From NCBI GenBank assembly GCA_022494885.1, contig JAGVSM010001124.1, positions 124,001-188,000 of the forward strand: a stretch of 64,000 nucleotides of DNA. Reading direction: 5' to 3'. Origin of the DNA: Micrasema longulum. Taxonomy: Eukaryota; Arthropoda; Insecta; Trichoptera; Brachycentridae. Made by a program: the position numbers and the translations under genes. A model generated the notes under the pieces. It was not told where the DNA came from, ran no database searches, and was given only the letters and a program-made list of their open reading frames with translations. Positions 20,601-27,828 of this stretch are shown here, piece by piece. Each line of letters starts with the position of its first letter. Position 1 is the stretch's first letter.

Positions 20601-23314
20601 CCAAATGTAGTGTTTAGGGAGAGCCGGATTTCGAAATGTTTTCCTTTTCCTGAATCTGACCTAAGAGTAGATTTTCTTTGACATGTATTTTCCCTAATAC
20701 AAAGGTCCGAAAGGTATCTCGGTATTAGGTAAAATATTAGGTACATAATTGGTGCTGTGTTAGGTTTATGTTTTTTTGTAATAATATCACTGTGATTATA
20801 CCAATATAGCACTGTGGGCACAGCAAAAAAAAAAAATAAAGTAAAATAAAATAAAATCAACAATAAAATAAGCTAATTTAGAAATATTGTTTTTATGACT
20901 CACCGGTGATGAGGTCGCCTGTCGGTTCAGTAAATTGACTTGCTGTTCCAGTTCTGTACACTTGACTTGCATCCTTCTCATTTCCACGCTAGAAGCACTA
21001 CTCGAAGCATCCAACGTTTCTAGAATACAACATAACTATAATATTTACATCTCCAGTATGCCCAACACTGAAGGCCTTGCGTTGGGAAATTTGTATTGGG
21101 TAAAAGGTAACCGACCGTAACAGTACATAACCAGCTAGTAGGTATAAGTTTCATGCTGTAAGTTCGCAATATTACCGACAATATTTCGAGTTTATTCAAA
21201 TTTCCGTAGGCTCTCGCCCCCCATCAATTAAGGTCTCAGCTTTTTAACTTTCACAAAAATCAACAGATGGAAGAATTTAAAAAATGGTGAATGTTACAGG
21301 GTGTAAGAGTGGTCACTTAAACCAGCCATTGACAGGTCTGTAATTTTTTATATTTAAAAAAAAAGAATAACCTGCTAAGCCTCTATTTTGAGGCTTGTCA
21401 GCAGCAGGGATAGAGGGGATATGGAAGGAGGTAATGGAAAAATACACCACAACATCCAGACCAATTGAGGAAAAAAATCTTTCTTGGATTTTTTTCTTGC
21501 AACTGGCGGGAATCGAACCCACGACGCCAGTTTCATAGTTGGCCATCTAACCAACTGCGCCAATTAGTTTGATTTATTTATTAAGTATTTTATGGCTATA
21601 TTTTATAAATGTAGATCATTTGCAAAATTTGTTGCAACAGGGAAAAAATTTATGAGATTGGAATATGGAAGTTTAGGCATTTACAGGGATTATGACCTGT
21701 CATTGGCTGGTTTAAGTGTTCACTTCACTGGGAAGTCCCATGCCGAGGAATACATTTTACAAGTTTTTTATTTACAAAGAACATTTTTTTTAAATTATAT
21801 AAATCTATACTAATATTGTAAATGCAAAAATGTGTTTATTTGTGTCTTTCGCGTCTCAACACACCGACCGAACGACTTGATTTATTGCATAGGAATAATA
21901 TAACATACATTAGCATGACAGACTTTAAATTTTTGGTAGCATATGCATGCGCGTTGAATGTAGCCCTGGTGTGAATAAATAGTAATCAGTTACTACGGGT
22001 ACGTTTTCGTGTCAGTACTATTAAAAATATTTTAGTCTATAGGGCATGTCTATACATTATGTCATATATATTAATGGGAACAGTAGTATTTTGTGAAATA
22101 TTTTCTAGATAAAGCCGTGCAAATGTCCCTAGACTAAATATCTTCCTAAATGTTTCCTTTTCAAGGTTGACATATCTTATATTGAATGAAATTCCTTTAG
22201 GTTAAATAGTAACTATGGTTTTTCGAAAGAAATAATTGTATAAAGCAAATCACAATTTAAACAGATAATTACAGATAGTTATTTTACTTACCTTGTACTA
22301 AAAGTTGTAATGAATCTATCTCATTTTTCTGACTTTGGTTGACCAACCCAAAGTGTTCCAACTGTGTTCTCATCATGTCCAACTCTTCCTGAAGTTGCTG
22401 TTTTTCTTGGTTTGCCAACCGCACTTCCTCTGCAGCCGAATAAAAAATAATTTAACACAAGAAAATAAATACTGTTGCCTAGATCTTTCATATTTTTATG
22501 CATATATTATCTGTAGAAATATAATTTAATAATACAACATTAATTTATAATTAAGAAAGTAGCTGCCTTCAAATGTGATTTCAAGATCACTTTCTAGGAG
22601 TAATTATTTCAAATTTAGAACATCATACCTGACAATCGTTGCCATGTATGAAGAAACTTTTTAGGCTAATATTAAGGGTATCTACCTTATTATTTAAAAA
22701 TACAGGAATTTAAAACAAAATTGGTTCATTATTTGCCTCAATTGGCCTTATAATATTTCGACTGTTTATGAGGCCAATACAACTTAAAATAAATATATTA
22801 AAATTAAAAACCATTGTAACATTTTTCAAAAAGTATTTCTAAACACTGCCAATGCTAAGAATAGAAATAATTTATTCAACCTGTAGAATACAGAGTTTAG
22901 TACAACTGATATTCATAAAAGATAAGAAATTAGTTGTTTTTATAAAACAGCAATCAAAAATATGACACCATAACAATACATCAATCATGTTATGAAATTG
23001 TAAAACAATTTACAAGTGAGTTAGTTACTATCATTACTAATCATGAAAATGTAGTAAAAGAATCATACCTTCTTTTTGTAAATAAAGATCTTTCATTTTG
23101 GCTCTCTGTAAATTAAATTCGTCTCTCAATTGCTGTGTTTTTGAGTCACCAGACGTCGACGTAGCTTCAACATTTTGTCCTGAAACCGAGCGATAATTAT
23201 AAATGATAGTGTCAACTAGTAAAACCTGTACGTTGTACATGATAAAAAAGAAATAAACATACCTTTATCGCCTATTTCGTTGGAATTAGTAACTGTATTT
23301 GTAGGGCTGTCCAT
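5492..23314 (-). CDS. Rbpn-5 (RABEP1 orthologue): Rabaptin-5-like Rab5 effector with C-terminal FYVE finger (15 coding exons)
   Basis: Rabaptins bind active Rab5 (and Rab4) on early endosomes and help drive endosome docking and fusion. I joined fifteen minus-strand exons: 23314-23263, 23179-23069, 22429-22292, 21019-20904, 19853-19743, 18888-18775, 16780-16720, 15145-15027, 14231-13999, 12888-12795, 9748-9585, 9352-9250, 9130-9014, 7627-7517 and 5659-5492. All junctions use AG/GT and keep one frame (1812 nt, 603 aa). The start is chosen because CAAAATGG is a good Kozak context and the frame runs on. Heptad-rich coiled coil fills about residues 35-510. The stretch DNSEMVQQDFVKLSQSLQ (about 494-511) continuing into VQLERIR is the Rabaptin signature of the Rab5-binding end. 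Residues 526-582 form a FYVE-type finger: WxxD, eight cysteines and RKQHCR. Vertebrate rabaptin-5 ends without a classical FYVE; insect orthologues carry one (family knowledge). Other coiled-coil FYVE proteins (EEA1, RUFY) are less likely because of the signature. 5' UTR, promoter and poly(A) site were not resolved. Confidence 0.88.
5693..5815 (+). mobile_element. MITE-N left-end fragment
   Basis: Begins AATGAGGAAGTTTAGTGC, then ACGGGAAATTGGATATCAAA and GCCAAGTTTCTCGAAATATA, matching one end of the MITE-N copies at 6945, 53367 and 57981. Lies in the last rabaptin intron, just before the terminal exon. Confidence 0.6.
5816..6210. other. unassigned intron sequence
   Basis: AT-rich part of the last rabaptin intron with no repeat or exon that I recognise. 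Confidence 0.4.
6215..6640 (+). repeat. four-unit GCGCT-box array with LINE-type 3' stem-loop
   Basis: Four boxes close to ATGCGCTCTGTAGCTGCAAG occur near 6216, 6312, 6447 and 6548, spaced about 100-135 bp. Each is preceded by CTAGAATCCCAACCGTC-like sequence. The array ends at 6588-6640 in TACAGCGCCCTTGAGGTGAT then TTTCACAAAAATGGCGCT, able to fold with AGCGCC/GGCGCT arms. The same tail is seen near 18300 and 20400. Confidence 0.6.
6945..7445 (-). mobile_element. MITE-N copy
   Basis: On the minus strand it runs from AATGAAAAAACTTCAGCCC near 7443 to GTTTAATAGTCTATTAACAA near 6970. It includes GGGAAATTGGATACAAAAAA, the GTAAACGGGCC stretch and the TTAAGAAATCGTAGCGTTGA region. No intact ORF. Confidence 0.65.
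7517..7627 (-). CDS. Rbpn-5: rabaptin exon 14 (first half of FYVE finger)
   Basis: Acceptor ATTCAG|GTC, donor AAAG|GTAACC. Residues 512-548: VQLERIR closes the Rab5-binding helix. WQHD (526-529) fits the FYVE WxxD motif. Cys535 and Cys538 are the first zinc-ligand pair, and the exon ends in basic RRK. Confidence 0.88.
7766..8566. mobile_element. pogo-like MITE copy 2 with TA flanks
   Basis: CAGTAAAACCCCTGTTTTAC opens it and AACGAGGTTTTACTG closes it. TA lies immediately outside both ends (7764-7765 and 8567-8568), as expected for Tc1/mariner/pogo insertion. 801 bp, no transposase frame. Sits in the intron between rabaptin exons 13 and 14. Confidence 0.78.
8744..8996 (+). repeat. SINE-A, nearly full copy
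   Basis: Head GTAGTGTAGTGGTCAGTGCA (A-box-like) and GGGTTTGATTCCCGACATGG (B-box). Then GACATGAAATATTGATTTAA and the usual body, ending GCGGAAAGGGAATGGCGATG. Confidence 0.75.
9014..9130 (-). CDS. Rbpn-5: rabaptin exon 13 (Rab5-binding region)
   Basis: Acceptor TTGCAG|AAA, donor GCAA|GTAAGC. Residues 473-511 end in DNSEMVQQDFVKLSQSLQ, the most diagnostic stretch of the gene and the basis for naming it Rabaptin. Confidence 0.9.
9250..9352 (-). CDS. Rbpn-5: rabaptin exon 12
   Basis: Acceptor TTGCAG|G, donor AAG|GTAATT. Residues 438-472 (EELKNFAEEREQIKVIGDQM and on) continue the C-terminal coiled coil that precedes the Rab5-binding part. Confidence 0.85.
9585..9748 (-). CDS. Rbpn-5: rabaptin exon 11
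   Basis: Acceptor TTCAG|GAG, donor CTACG|GTGGGA, phase 2 out. Residues 384-437 are coiled coil beginning ELQEYTLKLREELIIA. Confidence 0.85.
10159..11013. mobile_element. pogo-like MITE copy 3 (opposite orientation)
   Basis: CAGTAAAACCCTCATTTTTA start, preceded by TA, to AACAGGGGTTTTGCTG end. Internal order is reversed relative to the copies at 1828 and 7766. 855 bp. The right flank no longer shows TA. Confidence 0.72.
11081..12000 (+). mobile_element. non-LTR retrotransposon fragment (reverse transcriptase part), frameshifted
   Basis: The first frame (11081-11404) has the catalytic YADD box in LLYADDAVLLA, then KQVEEFVYLGS. A stop at about 11402 with a frame change leads to 11364-11738, with YGSEVWTW and RSLRRMCGKTMYDRCTNVE. 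Continuing out of frame to 11870 is RPRKTWHDQ-like sequence. The 3' end reads AYPYGETA-like, then TGATGG. 5'-truncated; lies in rabaptin intron 10. Confidence 0.75.
12243..12299 (+). repeat. 8-bp minisatellite AGTAGTGC
   Basis: About seven head-to-tail copies of AGTAGTGC with one A-for-G variant, just 0.5 kb downstream (minus-strand sense) of rabaptin exon 10. Confidence 0.85.
12795..12888 (-). CDS. Rbpn-5: rabaptin exon 10
   Basis: Acceptor TTTCAG|T, donor CCC|GTAAGT. Residues 352-383: LQIENERLVGKYSS then GANINLPDTLP. Joining to exon 9 restores a continuous heptad run through RLDSLQIENERL. Confidence 0.85.
13060..13145 (+). repeat. SINE-A head fragment
   Basis: GTCCGCCTAGTAGCGTTTGC, CACACTTGAGGTTCTGGG, then GGACGTGAAATATTG. 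Body missing. Confidence 0.45.
13430..13720 (-). other. possible LINE 3' tail
   Basis: On the minus strand AT-rich sequence ends in AAATAATAAATAAATAAGAG (13432-13451), like the tail of a retrotransposed LINE 3' UTR. No coding motif was found, so this is tentative. Confidence 0.25.
13999..14231 (-). CDS. Rbpn-5: rabaptin exon 9 (GC-rich)
   Basis: The longest exon at 233 nt: acceptor CCCCCAG|GCA, donor GACAG|GTGCTT (a weak donor). Residues 275-351 are Ala/Arg/Leu/Asp-rich coiled coil (for example EREALLRRDTLGEWRAARD). Base composition is very GC-rich, mostly through GCG, CGC and CTG codons, against AT-rich flanks. Confidence 0.84.
14465..14880 (-). mobile_element. LINE fragment, RNase H-type C-terminus
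   Basis: Minus-strand frame 14879-14616: GLCKLNKHLAKMNLSETSRR then FCSADEETPIHILCKCEAL. This is the Cys/His-rich end typical of LINE polyproteins with a terminal RNase H region. The 3' UTR runs to an AAGAAGAAG tail at about 14466. Confidence 0.7.
15027..15145 (-). CDS. Rbpn-5: rabaptin exon 8
   Basis: Acceptor TTTCAG|AA, donor AGAGG|GTAATT. Residues 235-274 (EELGEVCDMCANYEAQLVSE and on) are coiled coil with a CDMC pair. Confidence 0.84.
15280..15660 (+). mobile_element. CR1/jockey-type LINE C-terminal fragment
   Basis: Although split by stops, conceptual pieces read LISTF/FKILNNYC-like, then SSRAVSGWN and FRFSRLVQIPFGRFF. This is the usual WN-LP then shortened tail of LINE polyproteins. Degraded remnant between rabaptin exons 7 and 8. 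Confidence 0.5.
16044..16225 (+). repeat. SINE-B copy
   Basis: GGTTGTGGTCCTGTGGCTAG and GTGGTTCGAATCCCACTC make a tRNA-like head. The body has CATTTTCTAATAGTGAGTTA and CAACTCGTTGAAAATGGCC, ending AAATATTTGGGTAAATC. Confidence 0.75.
16360..16680 (+). mobile_element. LINE 3'-end fragment
   Basis: Frame pieces LPVLMPVGRMIGLLNSLPRE then DLFHAGITSFRLFLSSYV followed by a stop: the terminal segment of a LINE ORF2. The 3' UTR ends TAAATAAATAAAATAAATAA at about 16672. Confidence 0.6.
16720..16780 (-). CDS. Rbpn-5: rabaptin exon 7 (short, Ser-rich)
   Basis: A 61-nt exon: acceptor TTTCAG|GCA, donor AAAG|GTATTA. Residues 215-234 are a Ser/Arg-rich linker (HTSRTSDSMRSSSK) that interrupts the coiled coil and is a plausible phosphorylation-prone hinge (inference). 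Confidence 0.72.
16979..17344. mobile_element. long-TIR fold-back MITE with TA flank
   Basis: Starts CAGGATGTTCTTTAAACCCT then GTCACATCCGAAACCA. The other end is the reverse complement: TGGTTTCGGATGTGACAGGG then GTTAAAGAACACC. An inner inverted pair GGTTGCTTACTTCTGCAGGG / CCCTGCAGAAGTAAGCAACC surrounds a G/C-rich centre with a C run. A second copy is at 27829. Confidence 0.75.
17575..17735 (-). repeat. SINE-B copy, diverged
   Basis: Minus strand: GTGGTAGAGTCGCGGACTCG and a broken B-box, then TTCAAGCGCAGTTATTTTCG and AAATATTTGGGTTTATC. Confidence 0.5.
18200..18375 (+). repeat. LINE 3' UTR with stem-loop and (ATT)n tail
   Basis: TACAGCGCCCTTGAAGTGAT then TACTCACGAAAACGGCGCTA, arms AGCGCC/GGCGCT. 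20 bp later comes TTATTATTATTATTG, a simple-repeat tail expected of a target-primed LINE. Confidence 0.55.
18775..18888 (-). CDS. Rbpn-5: rabaptin exon 6
   Basis: Acceptor CTTAG|GCC, donor CAG|GTTAGG, phase 0 on both sides. Residues 177-214 contain LRSLVVPLEEEITVLKDKL, an acidic/hydrophobic coiled-coil segment typical of rabaptins. Confidence 0.85.
19743..19853 (-). CDS. Rbpn-5: rabaptin exon 5
   Basis: The acceptor is GTTAG|GAT at 19854-19855. It was preferred to the nearer TTTAG because only it gives phase 0 after exon 4. Donor AAG|GTAAAC. Residues 140-176 include APSALVHAVTKRIARKLGTD, a compact helical non-heptad segment. Confidence 0.78.
20330..20870 (-). mobile_element. CR1-type LINE 3' end with stem-loop and (ATT)n tail
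   Basis: The minus-strand frame 20650-20504 reads FEIRLSLNTTFGDCAFAVAG then CLSGTNCLQTY, the usual C-terminal strand of CR1-like ORF2 (WNxLP degraded to CLSGTN). The UTR then has AGCGCACTTGAGGTGATTTT then TCACAAAACTGGCGCTATAT, and ends in an ATT-rich tail at 20365-20330. This locus ties the stem-loop to a LINE. Confidence 0.65.
20904..21019 (-). CDS. Rbpn-5: rabaptin exon 4
   Basis: Acceptor TTCTAG|AA, donor ACCG|GTGAGT, phase 1 in and phase 0 out. Residues 101-139: a Ser-rich hinge (DASSSASSVE), then helix CTELEQQVNLLNRQ, then ATSSP before the next exon. Confidence 0.83.
21190..21350 (-). repeat. repeat P fragment
   Basis: Minus-strand copy with TTACAGACCTGTCAATGGCT, GGTTTAAGTGACCACTCTTA, and on the far side AAAGTTAAAAAGCTGAGACC. 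Confidence 0.6.
21365..21565 (-). repeat. SINE-C copy
   Basis: Minus strand: TTGGCGCAGTTGGTTAGATG, GTGGGTTCGATTCCCGCCAG, then CCATATCCCCTCTATCCCTG and GCCTCAAAATAGAGGCTTAG. The head keeps A- and B-box-like sites. Confidence 0.72.
21640..21765 (+). repeat. repeat P fragment
   Basis: GGAATATGGAAGTTTAGGCA, TTATGACCTGTCATTGGCTG, then GTTTAAGTGTTCACTTCACT, after which similarity stops. Confidence 0.6.
21766..22290. other. unassigned intron sequence
   Basis: AT-rich rabaptin intron 3. I see no exon and no recognised repeat; TCTATACTAATATTGTAAAT near 21807 resembles a simple-repeat LINE/Helitron boundary but I cannot support it. Confidence 0.35.
22292..22429 (-). CDS. Rbpn-5: rabaptin exon 3
   Basis: Acceptor CTGCAG|AG, donor CAAG|GTAAGTA, phase 1 in and out. 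Residues 55-100 are a heptad coiled coil rich in Gln, Glu and Leu (for example NQEKQQLQEELDMMRTQLE). Confidence 0.85.
23069..23179 (-). CDS. Rbpn-5: rabaptin exon 2
   Basis: Acceptor TTTCAG|GA, donor GAAG|GTATGA. Residues 18-54 pass from a Ser/Thr-rich leader (TSTSGDSKTQQ) into charged helix (RDEFNLQRAKMKDLYLQKE), the start of the coiled coil. Confidence 0.82.
23263..23314 (-). CDS. Rbpn-5: rabaptin exon 1 (start codon)
   Basis: The ATG at 23314-23312 opens MDSPTNTVTNSNEIGDK (residues 1-17). The donor is AAAG|GTATGT, phase 1. The N-terminus is polar and low in complexity, before the coiled coil. Upstream on the minus strand there are AG sites at about 23330-23345, so a 5' UTR intron is possible. 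Confidence 0.75.
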
Positions 23315-23643
23315 TTTGACGTTTGAATTTCTGCTAATTTTCAGATCTGTGTTAAAAATAATATCGAGTATCAGAGAATGCGCATTTTCAAGTATTCAGT
23401 TTTTCTAAAATTTAATGAAAGCATTGTGCAATGAAGAACAAAAAAGACAAAATTTCTCGATTTGACACCCGATTTCCGATTCTTAAGTATTTATTAAAGT
23501 GAAGTTAGGCGCATTTCAAACGTCATATAAATGAAGATTCCTGCATTATCAAGATAGTGACAGTTTTTTCCCCGAGAGATGCCACTACCATTCACAATCT
23601 TATCATATTCATCATATTGTAGATGTGATTTTTTCTGAGATTA

Positions 23644-23751
23644 ATACCCGTATGCAGAGACAAACCTTAAGGTGAGGTAAGTACATTCTATTGTCTTCAC
23701 TTTCGGGTAATTCTCTGCATATGAGATTAGAATGTCTCTGCATACGGGTAT
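23644..23751. mobile_element. 108-bp miniature inverted-repeat element
   Basis: ATACCCGTATGCAGAGAC at the left and its exact reverse complement at the right (18 of 18). A further half copy GGGTAATTCTCTGCAT lies inside. It lies about 330 bp upstream of the rabaptin start codon. Confidence 0.75.
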
Positions 23752-24254
23752 AAATGTTGAAAAGATAATAAATACAATACCTGACCTAATGCATAAAAAT
23801 ATTGTTTCTCTTTTCAAGTAAGTAACTGTGATTTTATACATAAACCTCAGTGAATTCTCACACATTATTATTTATTACATCTTGGTAATGCTATTTATGA
23901 AAAATAAAACAATCGCTTATTCTAAGTAGGTACGTGTCTCAAAATAATTATGTAAATAAAATATTTCGATCTAACCATATTATCGCTTAAAAATCGTCTT
24001 CAAATTTATATTTGGTCACCCCTGACTATAAAATTGTGAGTAAGTCGGTACAGTATGTAAAGAAATCGGTAAAAAGTGTATCTAATTTAAAAGCAGGCAA
24101 TACCTACCCACCAAATTATAAATGACTTGTTCTGTGATTGGTTACAATAAGATTACGCTATATTTCATTAGTGTTGCTGTTTCTGCGTCCAGGCAGATGA
24201 AGAATACAGTTATGTTTCTGTGGCTACTTAGGTGAAAATAAAATAAAAATACCA

Positions 24255-24500
24255 TTGTGTGGAGATAAGTACGCCACGTGTCGTTTTGAAGTCATTTGTG
24301 CAATTTTTCTTACCGTGCTTGAGGTTCCGACATCGATTCCTAGAAAGGGCAATACTTGAAATGCGTCTTTTCACTCGGATATTTCATTGTCCCTGGACTG
24401 GCACCTGAAGCGTAAGACTAATCACTAATCAATTTACCTTCATGTAATAGATGACCGAGATTTGGTGTGCCAATGCAGTGCTCTATGCACTATCAGGTGT
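24255..24500 (+). repeat. SINE-A copy with degraded head
   Basis: TTACCGTGCTTGAGGTTCC, ATCGATTCCTAG, then GTCCCTGGACTGGCACCTGA, and CCAATGCAGTGCTCTATGCA. Confidence 0.6.
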
Positions 24501-24639
24501 GGATAATGGTGAGATGATTATTGACGTTTTAAAGGTATTACGATGAGAGGAAAGACATTATAAAGTATAACGCCAGCACCCTAAATTATTTTCTTCTATT
24601 TTTTGACAGACTGTAACAACAAGGCGTATTAAAACAGTT

Positions 24640-24865
24640 GTAGTATGTGGTAGTGCTGCAGGTCGCGGACTACGGATTAAGAGTTTGAGGGTCACTCCTT
24701 AACCACAACTTGATTCTCATTAACAAACACGACTTAAGAATAGTCCCAAAATAGAATTGATTAAATTCATGTGTATTTTCATAACCTCCTTCCATATCCC
24801 CTCTTGCCGACAAGCCTCTAAAAGATATTAAACGGGTTATCCCTTTTAAAAAAACTCATTGCAAC
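24640..24865 (+). repeat. SINE-B remnant joined to a SINE-C tail
   Basis: GGTCGCGGACTACGGATTAA and CTTAACCACAACTTGATTCT represent SINE-B. The following ATAACCTCCTTCCATATCCC and GACAAGCCTCTAAAAG are SINE-C tail sequence. Confidence 0.5.
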
Positions 24866-25450
24866 AGAGATGAAGAACATTTAAGAGAAAATAATGCGGA
24901 AGTTTGGCCATTTGGGGGATTATGACCTGTTATTGACATGACACTTTACACACTGTGTAACATTCACCATTCTTCCCATGTTAGAACTTTGTGAAGTTGA
25001 AGAGCTGAAACCTTTATTGATGCGGGTAAGAATCATTGAAATGAATTCACCTGCATACTAGGCAACGCCTGAAAATATTTTTACTATTTTTTATACTAAC
25101 TTCTTCTTAGACCAGGGTGCGTATTCTGAAGGGAAATCAAAATTTTTCTTAAATTTTATCTCAAATTAGTAAAATTAAGATTTCTGTATGAAAAATAAGA
25201 TATGTTTACATTTTTTTTAAACATGTTCAAATACCGATTACCGACGGATAAACTTTGCATTTTCATACAAATATACGCACTTTCGTACATAAATATCGAT
25301 ATTAGTTTATACCGACTCGGTATATACCGAGTCGGTAGTATAAAGATAGCCGTTCATTATCGCGGCCCAGTTGGTTTAATCAACATTATTTCGAGTTCCT
25401 CCAAATGTTTGTAGACAAGGATTGGATTTCATCCCCCACGGAGTGATTAA
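24865..25450 (+). repeat. repeat P copy split by a nested MITE-R
   Basis: Left part 24865-25112 (ATTGCAACAGAGATGAAGAA, ACTTTACACACTGTGTAACA, TAGGCAACGCCTGAAAATAT, TTCTTCTTAGACCAG). Right part resumes at 25369 with TTGGTTTAATCAACATTATT and ends at GGATTTCATCCCC. The two halves fit together exactly once 25113-25368 is removed. Confidence 0.65.
25113..25368. mobile_element. MITE-R copy nested in repeat P
   Basis: Starts CAGGGTGCGTATTCTGAAGG and ends TTCATTATCGCGGCCC. Contains AAATTAAGATTTCTGTATGA and a perfect 28-bp palindrome at 25310-25337 (TACCGACTCGGTAT plus its reverse complement). Confidence 0.6.
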
Positions 25451-25539
25451 GATAATATTCCGTTATCTTATTTTTTTGTCCCTTTTTTGTAACTTTCGTA
25501 TTCAAATGTCTTGTATTCTTAACTATTGTATTTTGTTCC

Positions 25540-26000
25540 TATTTATAGGATTTTGTTGTTGTGTTGGTGATCCGTCCCAGCTGGAGGTGGATAGAAGAAA
25601 TGATGTTGAGTGTTCGAAGGTGTGTTTATTACATGCCGAATAAATATACGGAACTTTGCTGTGGAGTGCGAGAGTAATGGGGGGTCAAACTTGCCATTTG
25701 CACTCGGACTACATGCTGGCACTGAGTGACTGCGTTGAGCTGACTTGCTTGAGCTGACTCATTAGGCTGGCTTGCTTGGGCTGACAGACGTTACCACACC
25801 CTGTGGTCTCTTTATAGGCCGCGTTACTTTGTTCTTCAAAACTCCATGGCAGAAACGAAGTTGATGTACTGAAAGTCATCGCTCTTACGTAGATGGATGT
25901 TTTATATGGAATACTCCTAGTCTTGCTAAATATGTTGTATTGCATTCAATATAAAATAACGACTTGCTTCATCGGTGGTCGCTCTATATTTCAGGTGAAA
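25540..26000. other. higher-GC unclassified repeat-like segment
   Basis: Contains an imperfect run of GAGCTGACTTGCTT-like units (25735-25790) and TGTTGGTGATCCGTCCCAGC at its left. The look is that of a solo LTR or other retro-derived piece, but no PBS, PPT or terminal repeat pair could be shown. Confidence 0.3.
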
Positions 26001-26190
26001 TCATTGCACCTGTGTGTGTCATCGATCAATGGACTATGACCCTCACATATTTAACATGTGTTATTTTGTAATCATGTTCTTTGTATGAAACTTTGTATGA
26101 TTATTGTGCACTGCTGTGATTATTTCTGTAAATTATTATTTTTTTGTAAAAGGTTCTTTGAACCGTTGATGTATAAATAAATAAATAATT
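26000..26190 (+). mobile_element. LINE 3' end
   Basis: GTAAAAGGTTCTTTGAACCG followed by TTGATGTATAAATAAATAAA. The same end in opposite orientation is at 49765-49830, which marks it as a dispersed retrotransposon 3' terminus. Confidence 0.55.
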
Positions 26191-26689
26191 GGTGTATTTT
26201 TACTTTGTTCACTTTATATTTGAAATGTGTTTGTTGACTGTATTCATGCTTCATACGCATCGCTTTTAAGGTTAAAGAAGTTAACATATTAATACGGAGA
26301 AAATAGTCTTGTAAAACGCACGAAAAATGAAGAAATCATACTATTTTGCCATTTTAAAAAGACGTTTTTTCAAAATCGCGCAGTTAAAAAAAACTTGCAT
26401 TAGATAAAAACAATAATTTTTAAAGATACCTATTTATTTCTGTTATAATGATTTTTCGACCGGCAGATTACGCCTTTTTAAAAATTTTGACCACACTTTA
26501 GTACATCGATTCTCATATAAAGACAGTATTTATTTTAATAATATATTGAACATTGAGGTTGCAACAAAATCTTAATTTTTAAAAATAAATACGAGCATTT
26601 TATTCACATAAATTTTGATATATTTTTCTTCATGTCTACGTGAAATTATGCCTTTGGTAATCCTTATTTTTTTTTTTAATATTGATATA

Positions 26690-26995
26690 TTTTCTCAACA
26701 ATATTTTGAATTTGTCCAAATTTTTGTAGACAAGGACTGGATTCAACTCCCTAAGAAGCTGTTTATATTAACATATTACAATCTGTTCTAAGTCTAGGCA
26801 TCTACAGGGCTTATGACCTGTCAATGGCTGGTTTAAGTGGCCACTTTACACACTGTGTAACATTTACCTATATTACCTTCTCTTAAATGTTCTTCATCTC
26901 TGTTGTAGTATGTTAATATAAACAGCTCGCCAGAGAGTTGAATCCAGTCCTTGTCTACAAAAATTTGGACAAACTCAAAATATTGGTGATAAATA
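26690..26995. repeat. head-to-head repeat P hairpin
   Basis: Left arm (about 26698-26784) holds TTGTAGACAAGGACTGGATT then CAACTCCC. Right arm (about 26895-26990) holds its reverse complement, AATCCAGTCCTTGTCTACAA. The centre is one plus-strand P core. Confidence 0.7.
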
Positions 26996-27310
26996 CACCT
27001 GGTCTATAAAGAAGTATAGAAATTGAAAAAATAACATTTTCAGGCGTTGCCTAGTATGTAGGTGAAATAATTCAATTAGATCAATCTCAGCCGCATAAAT
27101 AAAGGTTTCAGCCCTTTAACTTCACAAACATCTACAGATGAAAGAATTGAAGGAATACAGATGTTCAAATATGTGCAGAATGGTGAATGTTAAACAGTGT
27201 GTAAAGTGGCCACTTAAACCAGCCATTGACAGGTCGCTCTGTTGATGCCTAGACTTTTATATTACCTTCTCTTAAATGTTCTTCATCTCTGTAGTAATAT
27301 GTTGATATAT
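26985..27310 (-). repeat. repeat P copy
   Basis: Minus-strand copy containing TAGGCAACGCCTGAAAATGT, AAAGGGCTGAAACCTTTATT, GGTTTAAGTGGCCACTTTAC and TACTACAGAGATGAAGAAC, in the usual order. Confidence 0.72.
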
Positions 27311-27319
27311 TTTAGTTGA

Positions 27320-27610
27320 AACCTTTTTTTATTGATGTGAATTTTTTTGAAGAAGATAATTTTGGTTGTAAATATTAAATTTCTGACAATATCTTACTTA
27401 GATGAAATACAATAAAACAAGCGTATAACGTTTAATATAAATTTATTTGAAAACAATATTTACACTCAAACACCTTATCTTATAATTATATAAACAAACT
27501 TAATTAACATACATATAATTTTAATTGTATTCGTCCGATTGAAGGAAAAGTAGTAAACAATGCCAAGCACAATATGAAGTATAGATTATACCTGCGAATT
27601 AGGGACGTGC
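27320..27610. other. unassigned AT-rich sequence
   Basis: No gene or repeat seen beyond homopolymer runs. Confidence 0.3.
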
Positions 27611-27674
27611 GTCGTGAGGAAGTTCAGTTGATTTTTTAAATTTGTTAATATACTATCAAACTAAGCCAAAAACC

Positions 27675-27826
27675 GGGTTGTCGTCCCGTGGCTAGTGTCG
27701 CGGACTCGCGGATCAGAGGTTCCCATTTTCTAACAGTGAGTTATTTGCAACTCGTTGAAAATATCCCCAAAATTGAAATATTTGGGTAAATCGCAAGAAC
27801 GCAAATATTTATTTCAAAATAAATTA
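27675..27826 (+). repeat. SINE-B nested in MITE-N
   Basis: GGGTTGTCGTCCCGTGGCTA, GCGGACTCGCGGATCAGAGG, then CATTTTCTAACAGTGAGTTA. The B-box region has been deleted. Confidence 0.65.
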
Positions 27827-27828
27827 TA

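Noticed and set aside
25540..26000. solo LTR
   Set aside because: No matching terminal pair, primer-binding site or polypurine tract could be shown.
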